Below are positions 52,997 through 62,022 of a stretch of DNA of 64,000 nt, piece after piece. The notes below the pieces were generated by a model. That model saw only the letters and a program-made list of their open reading frames with translations, did not search any database and was not told the DNA's origin. Numbering within the stretch: the stretch's first letter is position 1; the number at the start of each line of letters is the position of its first letter. Origin of the DNA: Actinomyces respiraculi (lineage in GTDB: Bacteria; Actinomycetota; Actinomycetes; Actinomycetales; Actinomycetaceae); the NCBI RefSeq assembly GCF_014595995.2, contig NZ_CP063989.1, positions 2,666,001 through 2,730,000 of the forward strand, in the 5' to 3' direction. Both the position numbers and the translations under genes were made by a program.

Positions 52997-54619
52997 TCAC
53001 TCCTGGCCCACGCAGGTCAGCCCCTGTTCGGGCATCTCCCCTGTGAGCAGGTAGGTGTCGACGGCGTCGTTCACGCAGTCTCCGGCGCGCCCGTAGGCGG
53101 TGTGCCCGTTGCCCTCCCAGGTCAGCAGCGTCGCGGAGTCGAGCTGCTCGGCCAGGGAGACCGACCACTGGTAGGGCGTGGCGGGGTCACCGGTCGTGCC
53201 GACGACGAGGATCGGGGCAGCACCCGTGGCATGGATCGCCGTGCGCTCACGGTGGGAGGTGTGCCCCCAGCCCTGGCAGTACAGGTCCGAGTAGCCCAGC
53301 GCGTCACCGAAGGTCGGGGACAGCTCCTCGGTCTTGTCCGCCTCAGCCGCCCAGGAGGCCGAGTCTCCCTCGACCGGGTAGTCGAGGCAGTTGATCGCGG
53401 AGATGACCTCGTTGCCGTTGCCGGAGTACGAGCCGTCCTCGTTGCGCGAGGAGAGCAGGTCCGAGATGTAGAGCATGGTGGACCCGTCGTTCTGGAGCAT
53501 CGCCTGGCTCAGGCCCTCGGAGAGCACGGACCAGGCCTCATCGGCGTAGAGGACACCGATGATGGCGTCAAGGGCGAGGGAGCGCGTGAGCGGACGGTTG
53601 GGGTCGTGGGTCTCGATGGGGCTGGTGGCCACCACGTCGAGGAAGTCCTGGATCTGGCGCACACCGGCGTCGACGTCGCCGGTCAGCGGGCAGGCTCTGC
53701 CGGCCTGGCAGTCCGCAACGAAGGCCCGCAGGGCGTTCTCGAAGCCCTCGGCCTGGCCAAGGCTCAGCTCGCCGGCGCTCAGCGTCGGGTCAACGGCGCC
53801 GTCGAGCACGAGGCGGCCGACGTTGGCGGGGAAGAGGTCCGCGTAGGTGGCGCCCAGGTAGGTGCCGTAGGAGTAGCCCAGGTAGGTGAGCGTCGAGTCT
53901 CCCGCCAGGGCACGCAGGACGTCGAGGTCGCGTGCGGCGGAGACGGTGTCGATATGGTCGAGCAGGCCCTTGACCTCAGTGTTGGCCTCGCAGGCGGCAG
54001 CGTCCTCCTTCGCGGTGTCCAGGACGGAGGCCTGGATCTCCTCCTCGCTCTCCTGCTTCTCGGCGGCGAGCTCCTCGGCGGTGTAAACCTGGCCGGAGCG
54101 CTCCTCGTCAAGCTCGGCGTCGGTCATACAGTCCACGGCCGTGGAGGAGCCGACACCGCGAGGGTCGAAGCCGATGACGTCGTAGGCCTTGAGGACGCCC
54201 TTACCGAAGAGGTCCGCGGCGGAGTCCACGAGCTCAACACCGGAGCCGCCGGGACCGCCCGGGTTGATGAAGAGCGTGCCCTGGGCGTCGCCGTCGGCCT
54301 CACGCTTCTTGAGCGCGATGGTGATCCTCTGACCGTCCGGGTCCTCATAGTCGAGCGGAACCTCGGCGGTGGTGCACAAGAACACGCCCTTGCTGTGCTC
54401 GGCGATCGTGGGGCCCTCACCGCAGGGGTACCAGTCGAGCTCCTGGGAGTAGAAGGACTCCAGGCCCTGCGGCACGGGGGCGGTCGAGCCGGACGCGGCG
54501 GTGGCGCCGTTGACCGGAACCGTCTGCCCGCCGCAGGCGGTGACGCCCATGACAAGAGCTGCGGCCGCCAGTGCGGCAAACGCGTTCCGGATGCGGGCGT
54601 GTCTGGTGGTAGGGGTCAT
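52997..54619 (-). CDS. Lipoprotein alpha/beta hydrolase, tripeptidyl-aminopeptidase type
   Basis: A 540-residue exported hydrolase of the TAP-like family. The signal peptide ends in a lipobox (VTAC, Cys ~29), so it is membrane-anchored outside the cell. NPGGPGGSG is the oxyanion region, GYSYGTYLG the nucleophile elbow, and the TAP-like C-terminal domain holds GTTGDPATPY (Asp) and GNGHTAYG (His). It probably trims peptides. ATG 54619 is given; an in-frame GTG at 54628 sits seven bases after TAGGCT and may be the real, leaderless start. Confidence 0.88.
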   Translation of the reverse strand: MTPTTRHARIRNAFAALAAAALVMGVTACGGQTVPVNGATAASGSTAPVPQGLESFYSQELDWYPCGEGPTIAEHSKGVFLCTTAEVPLDYEDPDGQRITIALKKREADGDAQGTLFINPGGPGGSGVELVDSAADLFGKGVLKAYDVIGFDPRGVGSSTAVDCMTDAELDEERSGQVYTAEELAAEKQESEEEIQASVLDTAKEDAAACEANTEVKGLLDHIDTVSAARDLDVLRALAGDSTLTYLGYSYGTYLGATYADLFPANVGRLVLDGAVDPTLSAGELSLGQAEGFENALRAFVADCQAGRACPLTGDVDAGVRQIQDFLDVVATSPIETHDPNRPLTRSLALDAIIGVLYADEAWSVLSEGLSQAMLQNDGSTMLYISDLLSSRNEDGSYSGNGNEVISAINCLDYPVEGDSASWAAEADKTEELSPTFGDALGYSDLYCQGWGHTSHRERTAIHATGAAPILVVGTTGDPATPYQWSVSLAEQLDSATLLTWEGNGHTAYGRAGDCVNDAVDTYLLTGEMPEQGLTCVGQE

Positions 54620-54635
54620 TGCAGTCACGTTCTGT

Positions 54636-54641
54636 AGCCTA
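54636..54641 (-). promoter_or_regulatory. -10 box for leaderless hydrolase mRNA
   Basis: TAGGCT on the minus strand, seven bases from GTG 54628. Confidence 0.35.
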
Positions 54642-54781
54642 CGAGCGCCTGCGTCCGGGCCGCACTCCCCCGTGAGGGGGAGTTCTTTCCAACCTGCGCA
54701 TGAGGATGACATCCGCTCCTGCGGTGACAGGCGCCCTCCCACCACTTCAGATTGGCGCAACGCTCTGGCAGGATGACGTCC

Positions 54782-55441
54782 ATGAGTTCTCTTGCTGACC
54801 AGAGCCGTCTCAGCGCAGAGCCCCTGACCTTCGCCAACCGTACGAGCACCAAGATCATCACAACACTCGTCGTCCTCTTCTTCGCCCCGCTGGCGGCCTG
54901 GTTCGGAGCCTCGCTCATCCTCAACCCCGACGAGCGGATCTCCAGCAGCCGTCGGGGCGCCCTGTTCGAGGGGCACGGAGCCATGACACAGGTGTGGGGG
55001 GTCCTGTTCATCCTTCTCGCGATCGGGATCGTCCTCGCGATCGTGCCCGTCTTCCTGTCCCGCGTCATCCTCACCCGCCAGGGCATCCACATTGTCAAGA
55101 CGACGGGCATCACGGACCTGCCGTGGCCGCCCTCGCGCTCCGCGATCGTCGTCACCGACGAGCCGGGCACCAAGGGCACACGCACCTTCAGGGTCTGGCT
55201 CATCGCCGCTGACGGCAAGGCGTTCCCGGTCCCCGACACCGGCCGCTCAGCCCCTGCCTCCAAGGCGGCGCGCGTCGCCGAGAGCCTCAGGGCGTGCCTG
55301 GCTGACGCCGACACGATCTGGGAGTGGGCGCGCACGCGCGGCCTGGTCCAGGACAACGGCCAGTACGTGGCGACGACCAACCGGGAGGTCGAGGCCAACC
55401 GCCTGAGCGCCGCCACCGAGCAGGCGCTGCGCGGACTCTGA
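54782..55441 (+). CDS. Membrane protein of unknown function (two helices)
   Basis: A 219-residue protein with two transmembrane segments (~25-48 and ~72-95), then a soluble PH-like beta domain (GIHIVKTTGITDLPWP ... TRTFRVWLIAADG) and a helical C-terminus. The layout resembles small actinobacterial PH-domain membrane proteins. The start is placed at ATG 54782 with AGGA upstream; ATG 54773 is an alternative. Its role is unknown. Confidence 0.6.
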   Translation: MSSLADQSRLSAEPLTFANRTSTKIITTLVVLFFAPLAAWFGASLILNPDERISSSRRGALFEGHGAMTQVWGVLFILLAIGIVLAIVPVFLSRVILTRQGIHIVKTTGITDLPWPPSRSAIVVTDEPGTKGTRTFRVWLIAADGKAFPVPDTGRSAPASKAARVAESLRACLADADTIWEWARTRGLVQDNGQYVATTNREVEANRLSAATEQALRGL

Positions 55442-55764
55442 AGGTACCAGGTATCGGGCGCTGAGGGCCCTGGCGCCCTGCGGTGCCCGGCAGCATGAGG
55501 ACGTCCCCGTCGGGCAGGAGAAGGCAGCCGACGGCGTCGGCCACGTCGTCCGAGTTGACGAGAGTCATGATGACGCCGAGCGGGACCATGGCGCGAACGG
55601 CGAACAGGCCGACGAGAGGCCTCCCGCCGACTTCCAGACGCTCATGCGCAGGCAGTCGGACTAGAGGATCACCGGGTCGATGGCCTCGGCGCCAGCGGGG
55701 GACGGGCGGGGGTCGATGCGCTCATGTCGCCATCGTCGCAGCGCCGTGCCGACGACGCGATGGG
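55442..55764. other. Gene-free stretch after the membrane protein gene
   Basis: Short frames on both strands show no recognisable motifs. A decayed gene is possible, but nothing can be named. Confidence 0.4.
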
Positions 55765-56849
55765 GGCTCATCCCCATTGAGGGTGTGGGTGGGGTCTGAG
55801 TCCTCCGGTCTCTAGTTGTGCTTTCTTTGGGGTTGTGAACGGGTTGGGTGGAGGCCTGCTGGGCGGGATGCGGGGTTGACGCTCACGTGCGGTTTGGGGA
55901 GGCCTTCATGGCGCATGCTGGCGCACCTTTGACGCCTGGGGGGCGTCGTCGTCTTGCTCGCCTGGGGGGCGTCGTCGTCTTGCTCGCCTGGTGGTGGAGG
56001 GCTGGTCCATGGGTCGGGCGGCTGAGTGCTTGCGGGTCTGGCCGGCGACGGTCGGCCGGCGGCTGGGGCGCTACCGGGCCCCGGTGCGGCGCTGCCGGGC
56101 CCCGGTGCGCTGTGTGGAGCGCCATTGATCAGTTCCGGACCACGTTCGGTCGTTCGGACCACGTTCGGTCGTTCGGACCACGTTCGGTCGTTTGGACCAC
56201 GTTCGGTCGTTCGGACCACCCCAGAGGCGTCCGTAGGTGGTCCGAACGACAGCAGGTGGTCCAAGATGGCAGCAAGTGGTCCACACTAACTGTGCTTCCT
56301 CGGGGCAAGACCCCTGCCTACCGCCAGCACGCCCCCGCGTGAGCGAGAGGGGGGGCGCTGGCGGGCCTGGCCCACCACTTGCGGCCGCGCGGCGCAGCAC
56401 CGCGCCCACCGGCCACGGCCAGGCCCCGAGCCAGACCGACGCCGTGGCCCTGCGTCGGCCCCAAAAAGGGGCGGCCCCCTTACGCAGGCCCTGGCCCAGG
56501 CCCTGAACCCACCGTCGCAAGGGCCAAGCCCATCCGCAACCGCGCCCACCTCAACGCCCACAGCCCCTTCCAGGACCTGGACGATCTGGACGACGCCCGT
56601 GACCGCCACCACCCAGCAGGCCCCACTGGGCGGGCACCACCCGCCCCCACCCCACCACCGCCATGCTGCGCCCCCGCCCGGGCACAACAGCACCCTCCAA
56701 CCAGCCACCAACACCCACGCGCCCACCACCAACCACCCCAACCAGCAACCACCGACACCAGACAAACCAGCCCCCACCAAACCCGGAGCCTGACACAACT
56801 AAAGACCAGAGGACCCAGACCCCACCCACACCCCCAAATGGGATGAGCC
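55765..56849. mobile_element. 1.1-kb region bounded by 56-bp inverted repeats
   Basis: Bases 55765-55820 and the complement of 56794-56849 match at about 50 of 56 positions (GGCTCATCCC ... TAGTTGTG). Each copy follows a convergent gene end. The left half is G/T-rich and the right half C/A-rich on the plus strand. Inside are 25-bp and 20-bp direct duplications and a 19-bp-phased array. No credible protein is encoded. Confidence 0.65.
56137..56282. repeat. 19-bp-phased repeat array 3 with orientation switch
   Basis: GGACCACGTTCGGTCGTTC begins at 56137, 56156, 56175, 56194 (one variant) and 56213 (truncated). The reverse-complement core GTGGTCC then appears at 56237, 56256 and 56276. The layout matches the 20-bp arrays at 29.6 and 43.4 kb but the sequence differs. 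Confidence 0.88.
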
Positions 56850-56907
56850 GCGATGGGGAGGCCTCGCCTGCGGCGCCGCAGGTTCGCGGCGCTCACGCCT
56901 GCAGCGC

Positions 56908-58128
56908 TCAGGCCTGGGGGCGCAGCTGGACCATGAGGGACTCGACAGCCAGCAGTGCGGAGGCGTTCGTGCGCAGGCGGGCACGGCACTCCTCGATGGC
57001 GGCGATGCGGGCGAGGGACTGCTCGGGCCCGGTGGCGCGGGCGACCTGATCCACGGCCTCAGCGAGGTCGATGTTGACGCGCTCGACGTCGGAGCCCAGC
57101 TGGGCGGCCAGGACGTCACGGGAGAAGGACAGCAGGTCGATCATGGCGCGGTCGAGCACGTCCGTGCGGGCGCGCTTGGCGCGGCGCTTCTGGTCCTCCT
57201 CGAGCTGGCGGACCTGGGCGCGCAGGGAGGGCGGCACCTTGGCGTCGCCCTCCATGCCCAGGGCCCGCAGCAGCTCGGTCCGCTCGCGCGCGTCGCGCTC
57301 CGCGGTGGCCTGCGCAGCCTCGGTCTCCGCGTTCTCGACGAGCTCGGCGGCCGCCAGGACGGCGTCGCCGACACTGCGCAGGGAGATCGGGGCCAGCAAG
57401 AGCCGACGACGCCGCTCCCAGGCGCCCGGGTCCACGGCGAGGTGGCGGGCCAGGCCGATGTGGGACTGGCTGGCGCGGGCCGCACGCTCAGCGAGCTCCG
57501 GGTCTGCGCCGTCGCGGCGCACGAGCAGGTCCGCAACCGCCTGCGCCGGCGGCACGCGCAGGGTGATGAGGCGGCAGCGTGAGCGGATGGTCGGCAGGAC
57601 GTCGTCGGCACTGGGGGTGCACAGGAGCCAGACGGTTTGCGGCGGCGGCTCCTCGATGGACTTGAGCAGGACGTTGGTGGTGCGCTCGGCCATGCGGTCG
57701 GCGTCCTCAACGAGGATGACGCGCCAGCGTCCGGTCCAGGGGCGGCGCTGGGCCTGGTCGATGAGGTCCTTGACCTCCTCCATGGTGATGATGAGGCGTT
57801 CGGTGGCCAGCCGCACGACGTCGGGGTGGGTGCCGCTCATGACGTCACGGCAGGGCTTGCACTGGCCGCAGCCGGGCACGTCGCCGGTGCACTGGAGGGC
57901 GGCGGCGAAGGCGCGGGCGGCATTGGAGCGGCCGGAGCCGGGCGGGCCGGTGATGAGCCAGGCGTGACTCATGGCCGCGGTGCCGGTGGATGCCCCATCG
58001 GCGGCGTCCGAGGCGCCGGCACGCTCCTGTCGCTGCTCGGCCAGGGCGCGGGCCGAGCGCGCCGCGGCTTCGAGGTCCGCGACGACCTTGTCCTGGCCGA
58101 CGACGTCGTCCCACACGCTCATACTCAC
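56908..58128 (-). CDS. holB: DNA polymerase III subunit delta'
   Basis: A 406-residue clamp-loader subunit. The P-loop is GPPGSGRS (Arg for Lys, as expected for the non-hydrolysing delta'), with the CGQCKPC zinc finger, VEDADRM and IEEPPPQTVWLL. The C-terminal collar domain contains an unusual charged coiled segment (ERDARERTELL). It starts nine bases after the tmk stop (GTGAGTATG; GTG 58128 or ATG 58122). Confidence 0.93.
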   Translation of the reverse strand: MSMSVWDDVVGQDKVVADLEAAARSARALAEQRQERAGASDAADGASTGTAAMSHAWLITGPPGSGRSNAARAFAAALQCTGDVPGCGQCKPCRDVMSGTHPDVVRLATERLIITMEEVKDLIDQAQRRPWTGRWRVILVEDADRMAERTTNVLLKSIEEPPPQTVWLLCTPSADDVLPTIRSRCRLITLRVPPAQAVADLLVRRDGADPELAERAARASQSHIGLARHLAVDPGAWERRRRLLLAPISLRSVGDAVLAAAELVENAETEAAQATAERDARERTELLRALGMEGDAKVPPSLRAQVRQLEEDQKRRAKRARTDVLDRAMIDLLSFSRDVLAAQLGSDVERVNIDLAEAVDQVARATGPEQSLARIAAIEECRARLRTNASALLAVESLMVQLRPQA

Positions 58129-58137
58129 GCGCCCAGG

Positions 58138-58866
58138 CTAGCGGCAGCCGGTGACAGCCTCAGCGCCCTGAGTGTCTGCGGTGCCGGCGTGGCCGGCAGC
58201 GCGGCTCCTCAGCAGAGTCAGGACGGCAGCCCGGACCTCAGCAGCCACCACATCGACCGGCCAGTCGGCATCGATGACGGCGAAGCGCTCGGGCTCGGCC
58301 TGCGCAAGCGTGAGGAACTGCTCGCGCAGAGCGACACGGAAGGAGTCGGGCTCACGTTCGAGGCGGTCCTTGCCGCCCCGGTCCGCGGTGCGCCGCTCCG
58401 CCAGCCCGGGCTCGGCGTCGAGCAGGACGGTCAGGTCCGGCAGCAGACCCTCGGTGGCCCACAGGGACAGGTCGCGGACCTCCTCGGCCCCCAGTGCGCG
58501 GGCAGCGCCCTGGTAGGCGACAGAGGAGTCGAGGTAGCGGTCGGTGATGACGACGGCGCCGCGCTCAAGCGCCGGTCGGATGAGCGTGTCGACGTGGTGG
58601 GCTCGGTCGGCGGCGTACAGCAGGGCCTCGGCGCGGGGGGCGACGTGGCCGCTGTGCAGGAGCAGGCGGCGGATCTCGCCCCCCAGCTCGGTGCCTCCCG
58701 GCTCGCGGGTGACGACGACGTCGGCGCCCGCCTCGCGCAGGCGGGCAGCCAGGCGCTCAATCTGCGTCGTCTTGCCGACGCCGTCGCCGCCCTCGAAGGA
58801 CACGAAGGTCCCCGATGTGCTCGAGCGGGCAGTCGTGGCTCCGGAGGGCGGGCTGGTCACGGCCAC
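58138..58866 (-). CDS. tmk: Thymidylate kinase
   Basis: A 242-residue dTMP kinase: SFEGGDGVGKTTQ P-loop (~23-35), TREPGGT, DRYLDSSVAYQG and the Arg-containing lid. The start is GTG 58866. It is in an operon with holB. A partial second copy of this gene lies at 63.1-63.35 kb. Confidence 0.94.
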   Translation of the reverse strand: MAVTSPPSGATTARSSTSGTFVSFEGGDGVGKTTQIERLAARLREAGADVVVTREPGGTELGGEIRRLLLHSGHVAPRAEALLYAADRAHHVDTLIRPALERGAVVITDRYLDSSVAYQGAARALGAEEVRDLSLWATEGLLPDLTVLLDAEPGLAERRTADRGGKDRLEREPDSFRVALREQFLTLAQAEPERFAVIDADWPVDVVAAEVRAAVLTLLRSRAAGHAGTADTQGAEAVTGCR

Positions 58867-58924
58867 AGGCTAGTCGAGGGCGGCGGGGACTCCTCCCCGC
58901 CGCCCTCGACCGGTGAGCACGTGC

Positions 58925-59476
58925 TCAGTCGTCGCCGTCGGCGGACTGCTGACGCACCGTGTTGTTGAAGCCCGTGTCGTCCACCGTTGGCGGGTTACCC
59001 GCGTAAATGACGTCGACGTAGGTTCCCGTGATCGTCACGGAGGCGACGTCCTCGACGTAGACATCGATGAAGGAGCCCGAGATGACGAGGTGGTCCACCG
59101 AGGTGGCGGCGATATCGATCTCCGTGCCCGTCAAGGTCATCGTGTCGACGTGGTCGCGCACGATGGCGTTGACGAAGGCGGAGTCGATCATCACCTGACC
59201 GTTCGTGGGAGACATGACGGTGGCGTCGGCATTGTTGAGCAGCTCGAGCCAGCCGGGCTCCACGATGTTCGGGTTCGCGCCGGCGGGGGCCGCTGCCGTG
59301 CTGGCGGAGCCGGAGTCGTCACCGGAAGCGGGCTGGCCGCCGTCCTGCTGAGCGGTCTGGGTCGAGGTGTTGTCGGAGCTGTCCGGCGTTCCGATGCTGA
59401 TCGAGCAGGCACCGAGCGACAGGGCGAGGGCAAGGGCGGCGGTCGTGGCGGCGGCGCGACGGGTCAGGGTGGTCAT
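58925..59476 (-). CDS. DUF3060-type lipoprotein
   Basis: A 183-residue lipoprotein: signal peptide with lipobox LGAC (Cys24), a Ser/Asp/Gln-rich linker (~30-68), then a DUF3060-like beta-helix (TMTLTGTEIDIAATSVDHLV, VTITGTYVDVIYAG). It sits on the outer face of the membrane. The function is unknown. It lies between the OmpA-like gene and tmk, same strand. Confidence 0.78.
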   Translation of the reverse strand: MTTLTRRAAATTAALALALSLGACSISIGTPDSSDNTSTQTAQQDGGQPASGDDSGSASTAAAPAGANPNIVEPGWLELLNNADATVMSPTNGQVMIDSAFVNAIVRDHVDTMTLTGTEIDIAATSVDHLVISGSFIDVYVEDVASVTITGTYVDVIYAGNPPTVDDTGFNNTVRQQSADGDD

Positions 59477-59561
59477 GGTGCGTGTTCCTCTCGTGGGTAC
59501 GGGTGTCGAAGGATGTCGGAGGGGCGGGTGGGCCGGGCCGTGACGGGGCGCCGGTGCGGGC

Positions 59562-60800
59562 TCAGAACACCGGGATGTAGATCTCGACGCGGCGGTTGAG
59601 CTGGCGGCCAGCCGGGTTGTCCGAGCCGTCCGGGTTCTCGTTGGGGGCCACGGGCCGGGTCTCGCCGAAGCCCTGGGCGTCGAGGGAGGCGGTCGCGCCG
59701 GAGCCGATGAGCGCCTCGACCACGGCCTGGGCGCGCTGCTCGGACAGGGTTTGGTTGAAGGCGTCGTCGGACACGGAGTCGGTGTGCCCGTAGACGTGGG
59801 CCTGCGGGGCTCCGGCCTCGTTGAGCACCTGGACGAGCTCGGTGAGCGTGGTCGCCGCCTCGGGGCGGACCTCGGAGGAGCCGAAGTCGAACAGGACGCC
59901 GTCGGAGAGGGTGATGACCGTCCCGCAGGCCTCGACCGGCTGGACGGCGTCGATGCTGGGGAAGCGGCCCACGTCCGGGACCTTGGGCAGCGGCGCGGCC
60001 TCCACGGTGATGCTGCCGGTCACCGAGACGACGTGCGCCGTCCCGTCGCCGTTGTTGGTGATGCGCAGCCCGGCGTCGGAGTAGGTGCCCGTCCCGTCGC
60101 CGTTGTTGATGATGGACGTGGAGGCGTCGCTGTAGCCGCCCGAGCCGTCACCGCTGACGACGATCGACGTGGAGGCGTCGCTGTAGCTGCCCGAGCCGTC
60201 ACCGTTGACGACGACGGACACCGCGGCGTCGGAGTACGAGCCCGATCCGTCGCCGTTGACGACGATGGACACCGCGGCGTCGGAGTACGAGCCCGATCCG
60301 TCGCCGTTGTTGATGATGGACGTGGAGGCGTCGCTGTAGCTGCCCGAGCCGTCACCGTTGTTGACGACGGAGGAGCTGGCGTCGCTGACGGCGACGCTGC
60401 CGTCCCCGCCGATGACGGTTGAGCCGCCGGCGAGGACGCCCTGCTCGTCGCAGCGAGCCGGGGAGACCGTGATGCCCGGCCGGGAGGTCAGCGACGTCGT
60501 CAGGTTCGGGGTGAAGCGGCCGGTGGACGCGGTCAGCAGGCCGAGGTCCGGAAGCGTGAACAGCGGAACCGGCGGGATCTCCCCCACCTGGTAGCCCGGC
60601 ACCGCGAAGGAGGAGTCGGCCGGTGCGGAGGCGGACGGGCTCGGCCGGCTCGACGCGGGAGCCACGGTGGTCTGCGCCGCGGGGGCGGCCGACGTCGTGT
60701 CCGCCGTCGTCCCGCAGGCGACGAGGGTGAGTGACAGGCCGACGGCGCCGCACAGGACGGCACCACGGCGAGCGAGAACGGCGGGAGACATGCGGTTCAT
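59562..60800 (-). CDS. OmpA-domain lipoprotein with 16-residue repeats
   Basis: A 412-residue lipoprotein: lipobox LVAC (Cys29), Pro/Ser linker, about eight 16-residue repeats of the NGDGSGSYSDASTSI type (~131-258), and a C-terminal OmpA/MotB peptidoglycan-binding domain (~296-410, HVYGHTDSVSDD and NRRVEIYI). It probably bridges membrane and cell wall. ATG 60800 follows AAGGTG. Three 11-bp-spaced direct repeats lie upstream, suggesting control by an OmpR-type regulator. Confidence 0.85.
   Translation of the reverse strand: MNRMSPAVLARRGAVLCGAVGLSLTLVACGTTADTTSAAPAAQTTVAPASSRPSPSASAPADSSFAVPGYQVGEIPPVPLFTLPDLGLLTASTGRFTPNLTTSLTSRPGITVSPARCDEQGVLAGGSTVIGGDGSVAVSDASSSVVNNGDGSGSYSDASTSIINNGDGSGSYSDAAVSIVVNGDGSGSYSDAAVSVVVNGDGSGSYSDASTSIVVSGDGSGGYSDASTSIINNGDGTGTYSDAGLRITNNGDGTAHVVSVTGSITVEAAPLPKVPDVGRFPSIDAVQPVEACGTVITLSDGVLFDFGSSEVRPEAATTLTELVQVLNEAGAPQAHVYGHTDSVSDDAFNQTLSEQRAQAVVEALIGSGATASLDAQGFGETRPVAPNENPDGSDNPAGRQLNRRVEIYIPVF
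60027..60410 (-). repeat. 48-bp repeats coding for the NGDGSGSYSDA units
   Basis: About eight in-frame 48-bp units inside the OmpA-like gene, the middle ones nearly identical. Unit number is likely variable between strains. Confidence 0.85.
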
Positions 60801-60903
60801 GGTGAGAAACACCTTCAACTGGTCGGAGTGGACAAGGTTGAGGGGAGGTGAGGATGTCATAACAAGACGATGGTCCCGTTGACACAAGGCTAAGGTCGTC
60901 ACT

Positions 60904-60943
60904 GTCGCATCCCGGTCGCAGCGATGTCGCAATCGTGCGACAT
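60904..60943. promoter_or_regulatory. Three direct GTCGCA repeats at 11-bp spacing plus inverted copy
   Basis: GTCGCA at 60904, 60915 and 60926; TGCGAC at 60936. The last two form ATGTCGCA-ATCG-TGCGACAT (60924-60943). Direct repeats at 11 bp are typical of OmpR/PhoB-family binding sites; such a regulator is encoded at 62019-62747. Confidence 0.65.
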
Positions 60944-61083
60944 ACAAGGGGTGTGTCACTCAGGCCTAGTCAGAGATGGGAGCCGGAAGAAGAACGGCGG
61001 AATCATGCGGGTGTCTGTCGTGCCCGGCACTTGCGACTAGGGATGAGTGACACGCCGGCCTCGCGGGCCCGCCGCCGGCAGCG

Positions 61084-62022
61084 TCAGCAGGACCCGCGTG
61101 CCCACGCCTGACGCGAGGCCATGGACGCGCTGCCGCCGTGGCGCTCCATGATCGTGCGCACGAGGGCCAGGCCGAGCCCGGAACCGGGCAGCCCGTGGGC
61201 GTTGCTCGCCCGTCCGAGCTCGGTGAAGACGAGGTCGAGCTCGTCCTGGGGCACGCCGATGCCCGTGTCGGCCACCTCGATCGTCACCGTGCCGCTCTCC
61301 TCACGGCCGCTGACCTCCACGACCCCGCCCGAGGGCGTGTACTTGGCCGCGTTGGAGATGACGTTGTAGACCGCGGAGTACAGCAGGTCGCCGTCGGCCA
61401 TGACCTGGGGCAGGGGCCAGGGGACCTGGGGCATGTTGAGCCGTACCCGCACGGGGGCGCCCCGGCCCGCGGCCTCCTCGATCACCGCGTCCACGGCGTC
61501 CTGGACCGTCTCGACGACGTCGACGGGCTCCATGTTGAGCGGCGAGGTCTCCAGCTCTGCGAGCTTGCGCAGGTCGGTGAGCAGGCGGCTCATCCGTCGC
61601 GACTGGGCGTCGATGACCTCGAGCCCGCCGCGGACGGGGGCCGGGACGTTCTGCTCGCCGACGTCGGCGGCGGCGCGCACGGCCGTCAGCGGGTTCTTCA
61701 GCTCGTGGTCGAGGCGGCGCAGGAACTGGCGGTGGCGGTTGCGCGCCTCCTCGGCCGCCACCTGGGCGGCCTCCCGGCGCGCGGCGCTCACGAGCCGGCG
61801 CGTGCGCGAGACGACGCCGACGAGCACCGCGACGACGACGATGAGGACGAGCCCCGCCGTGGCCGCCACCGCCCACAGATCCCCGCTGACGGTCAGGACG
61901 GTCCCGCGCGTCATCGCCCAGACGACGAGCGAGACGAGGGCGACGAGGACGAGAGCGCCGCCCCAGGGCAGCGCGCGCGCTAAAAGGGGGCGCCGCCGTC
62001 GGGACGCGGACGAGGCACTCAC
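61084..62022 (-). CDS. Sensor histidine kinase, frameshifted at the C-terminus
   Basis: A 312-residue two-helix membrane kinase (helices ~20-38 and ~50-72) with HisKA His106 (LDHELKNPLTAV) and HATPase_c (NVISNAAKYT, DTGIGVP, GSGLGLAL). After SASMAS the frame runs into RQAWARGSC and stops; the neighbouring frame reads SGVGTRVLLTLPAAGPRG and stops at 61037, which is the expected end. One missing base near 61110 explains this. It overlaps the response-regulator gene by four bases. Confidence 0.85.
   Translation of the reverse strand: MSASSASRRRRPLLARALPWGGALVLVALVSLVVWAMTRGTVLTVSGDLWAVAATAGLVLIVVVAVLVGVVSRTRRLVSAARREAAQVAAEEARNRHRQFLRRLDHELKNPLTAVRAAADVGEQNVPAPVRGGLEVIDAQSRRMSRLLTDLRKLAELETSPLNMEPVDVVETVQDAVDAVIEEAAGRGAPVRVRLNMPQVPWPLPQVMADGDLLYSAVYNVISNAAKYTPSGGVVEVSGREESGTVTIEVADTGIGVPQDELDLVFTELGRASNAHGLPGSGLGLALVRTIMERHGGSASMASRQAWARGSC

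Noticed and set aside
55812..56989. Several 80-170-codon frames in the 55.8-56.9 kb block
   Set aside because: Biased Pro/His/Thr or Trp/Gly composition from skewed DNA, with no motifs or ribosome sites.
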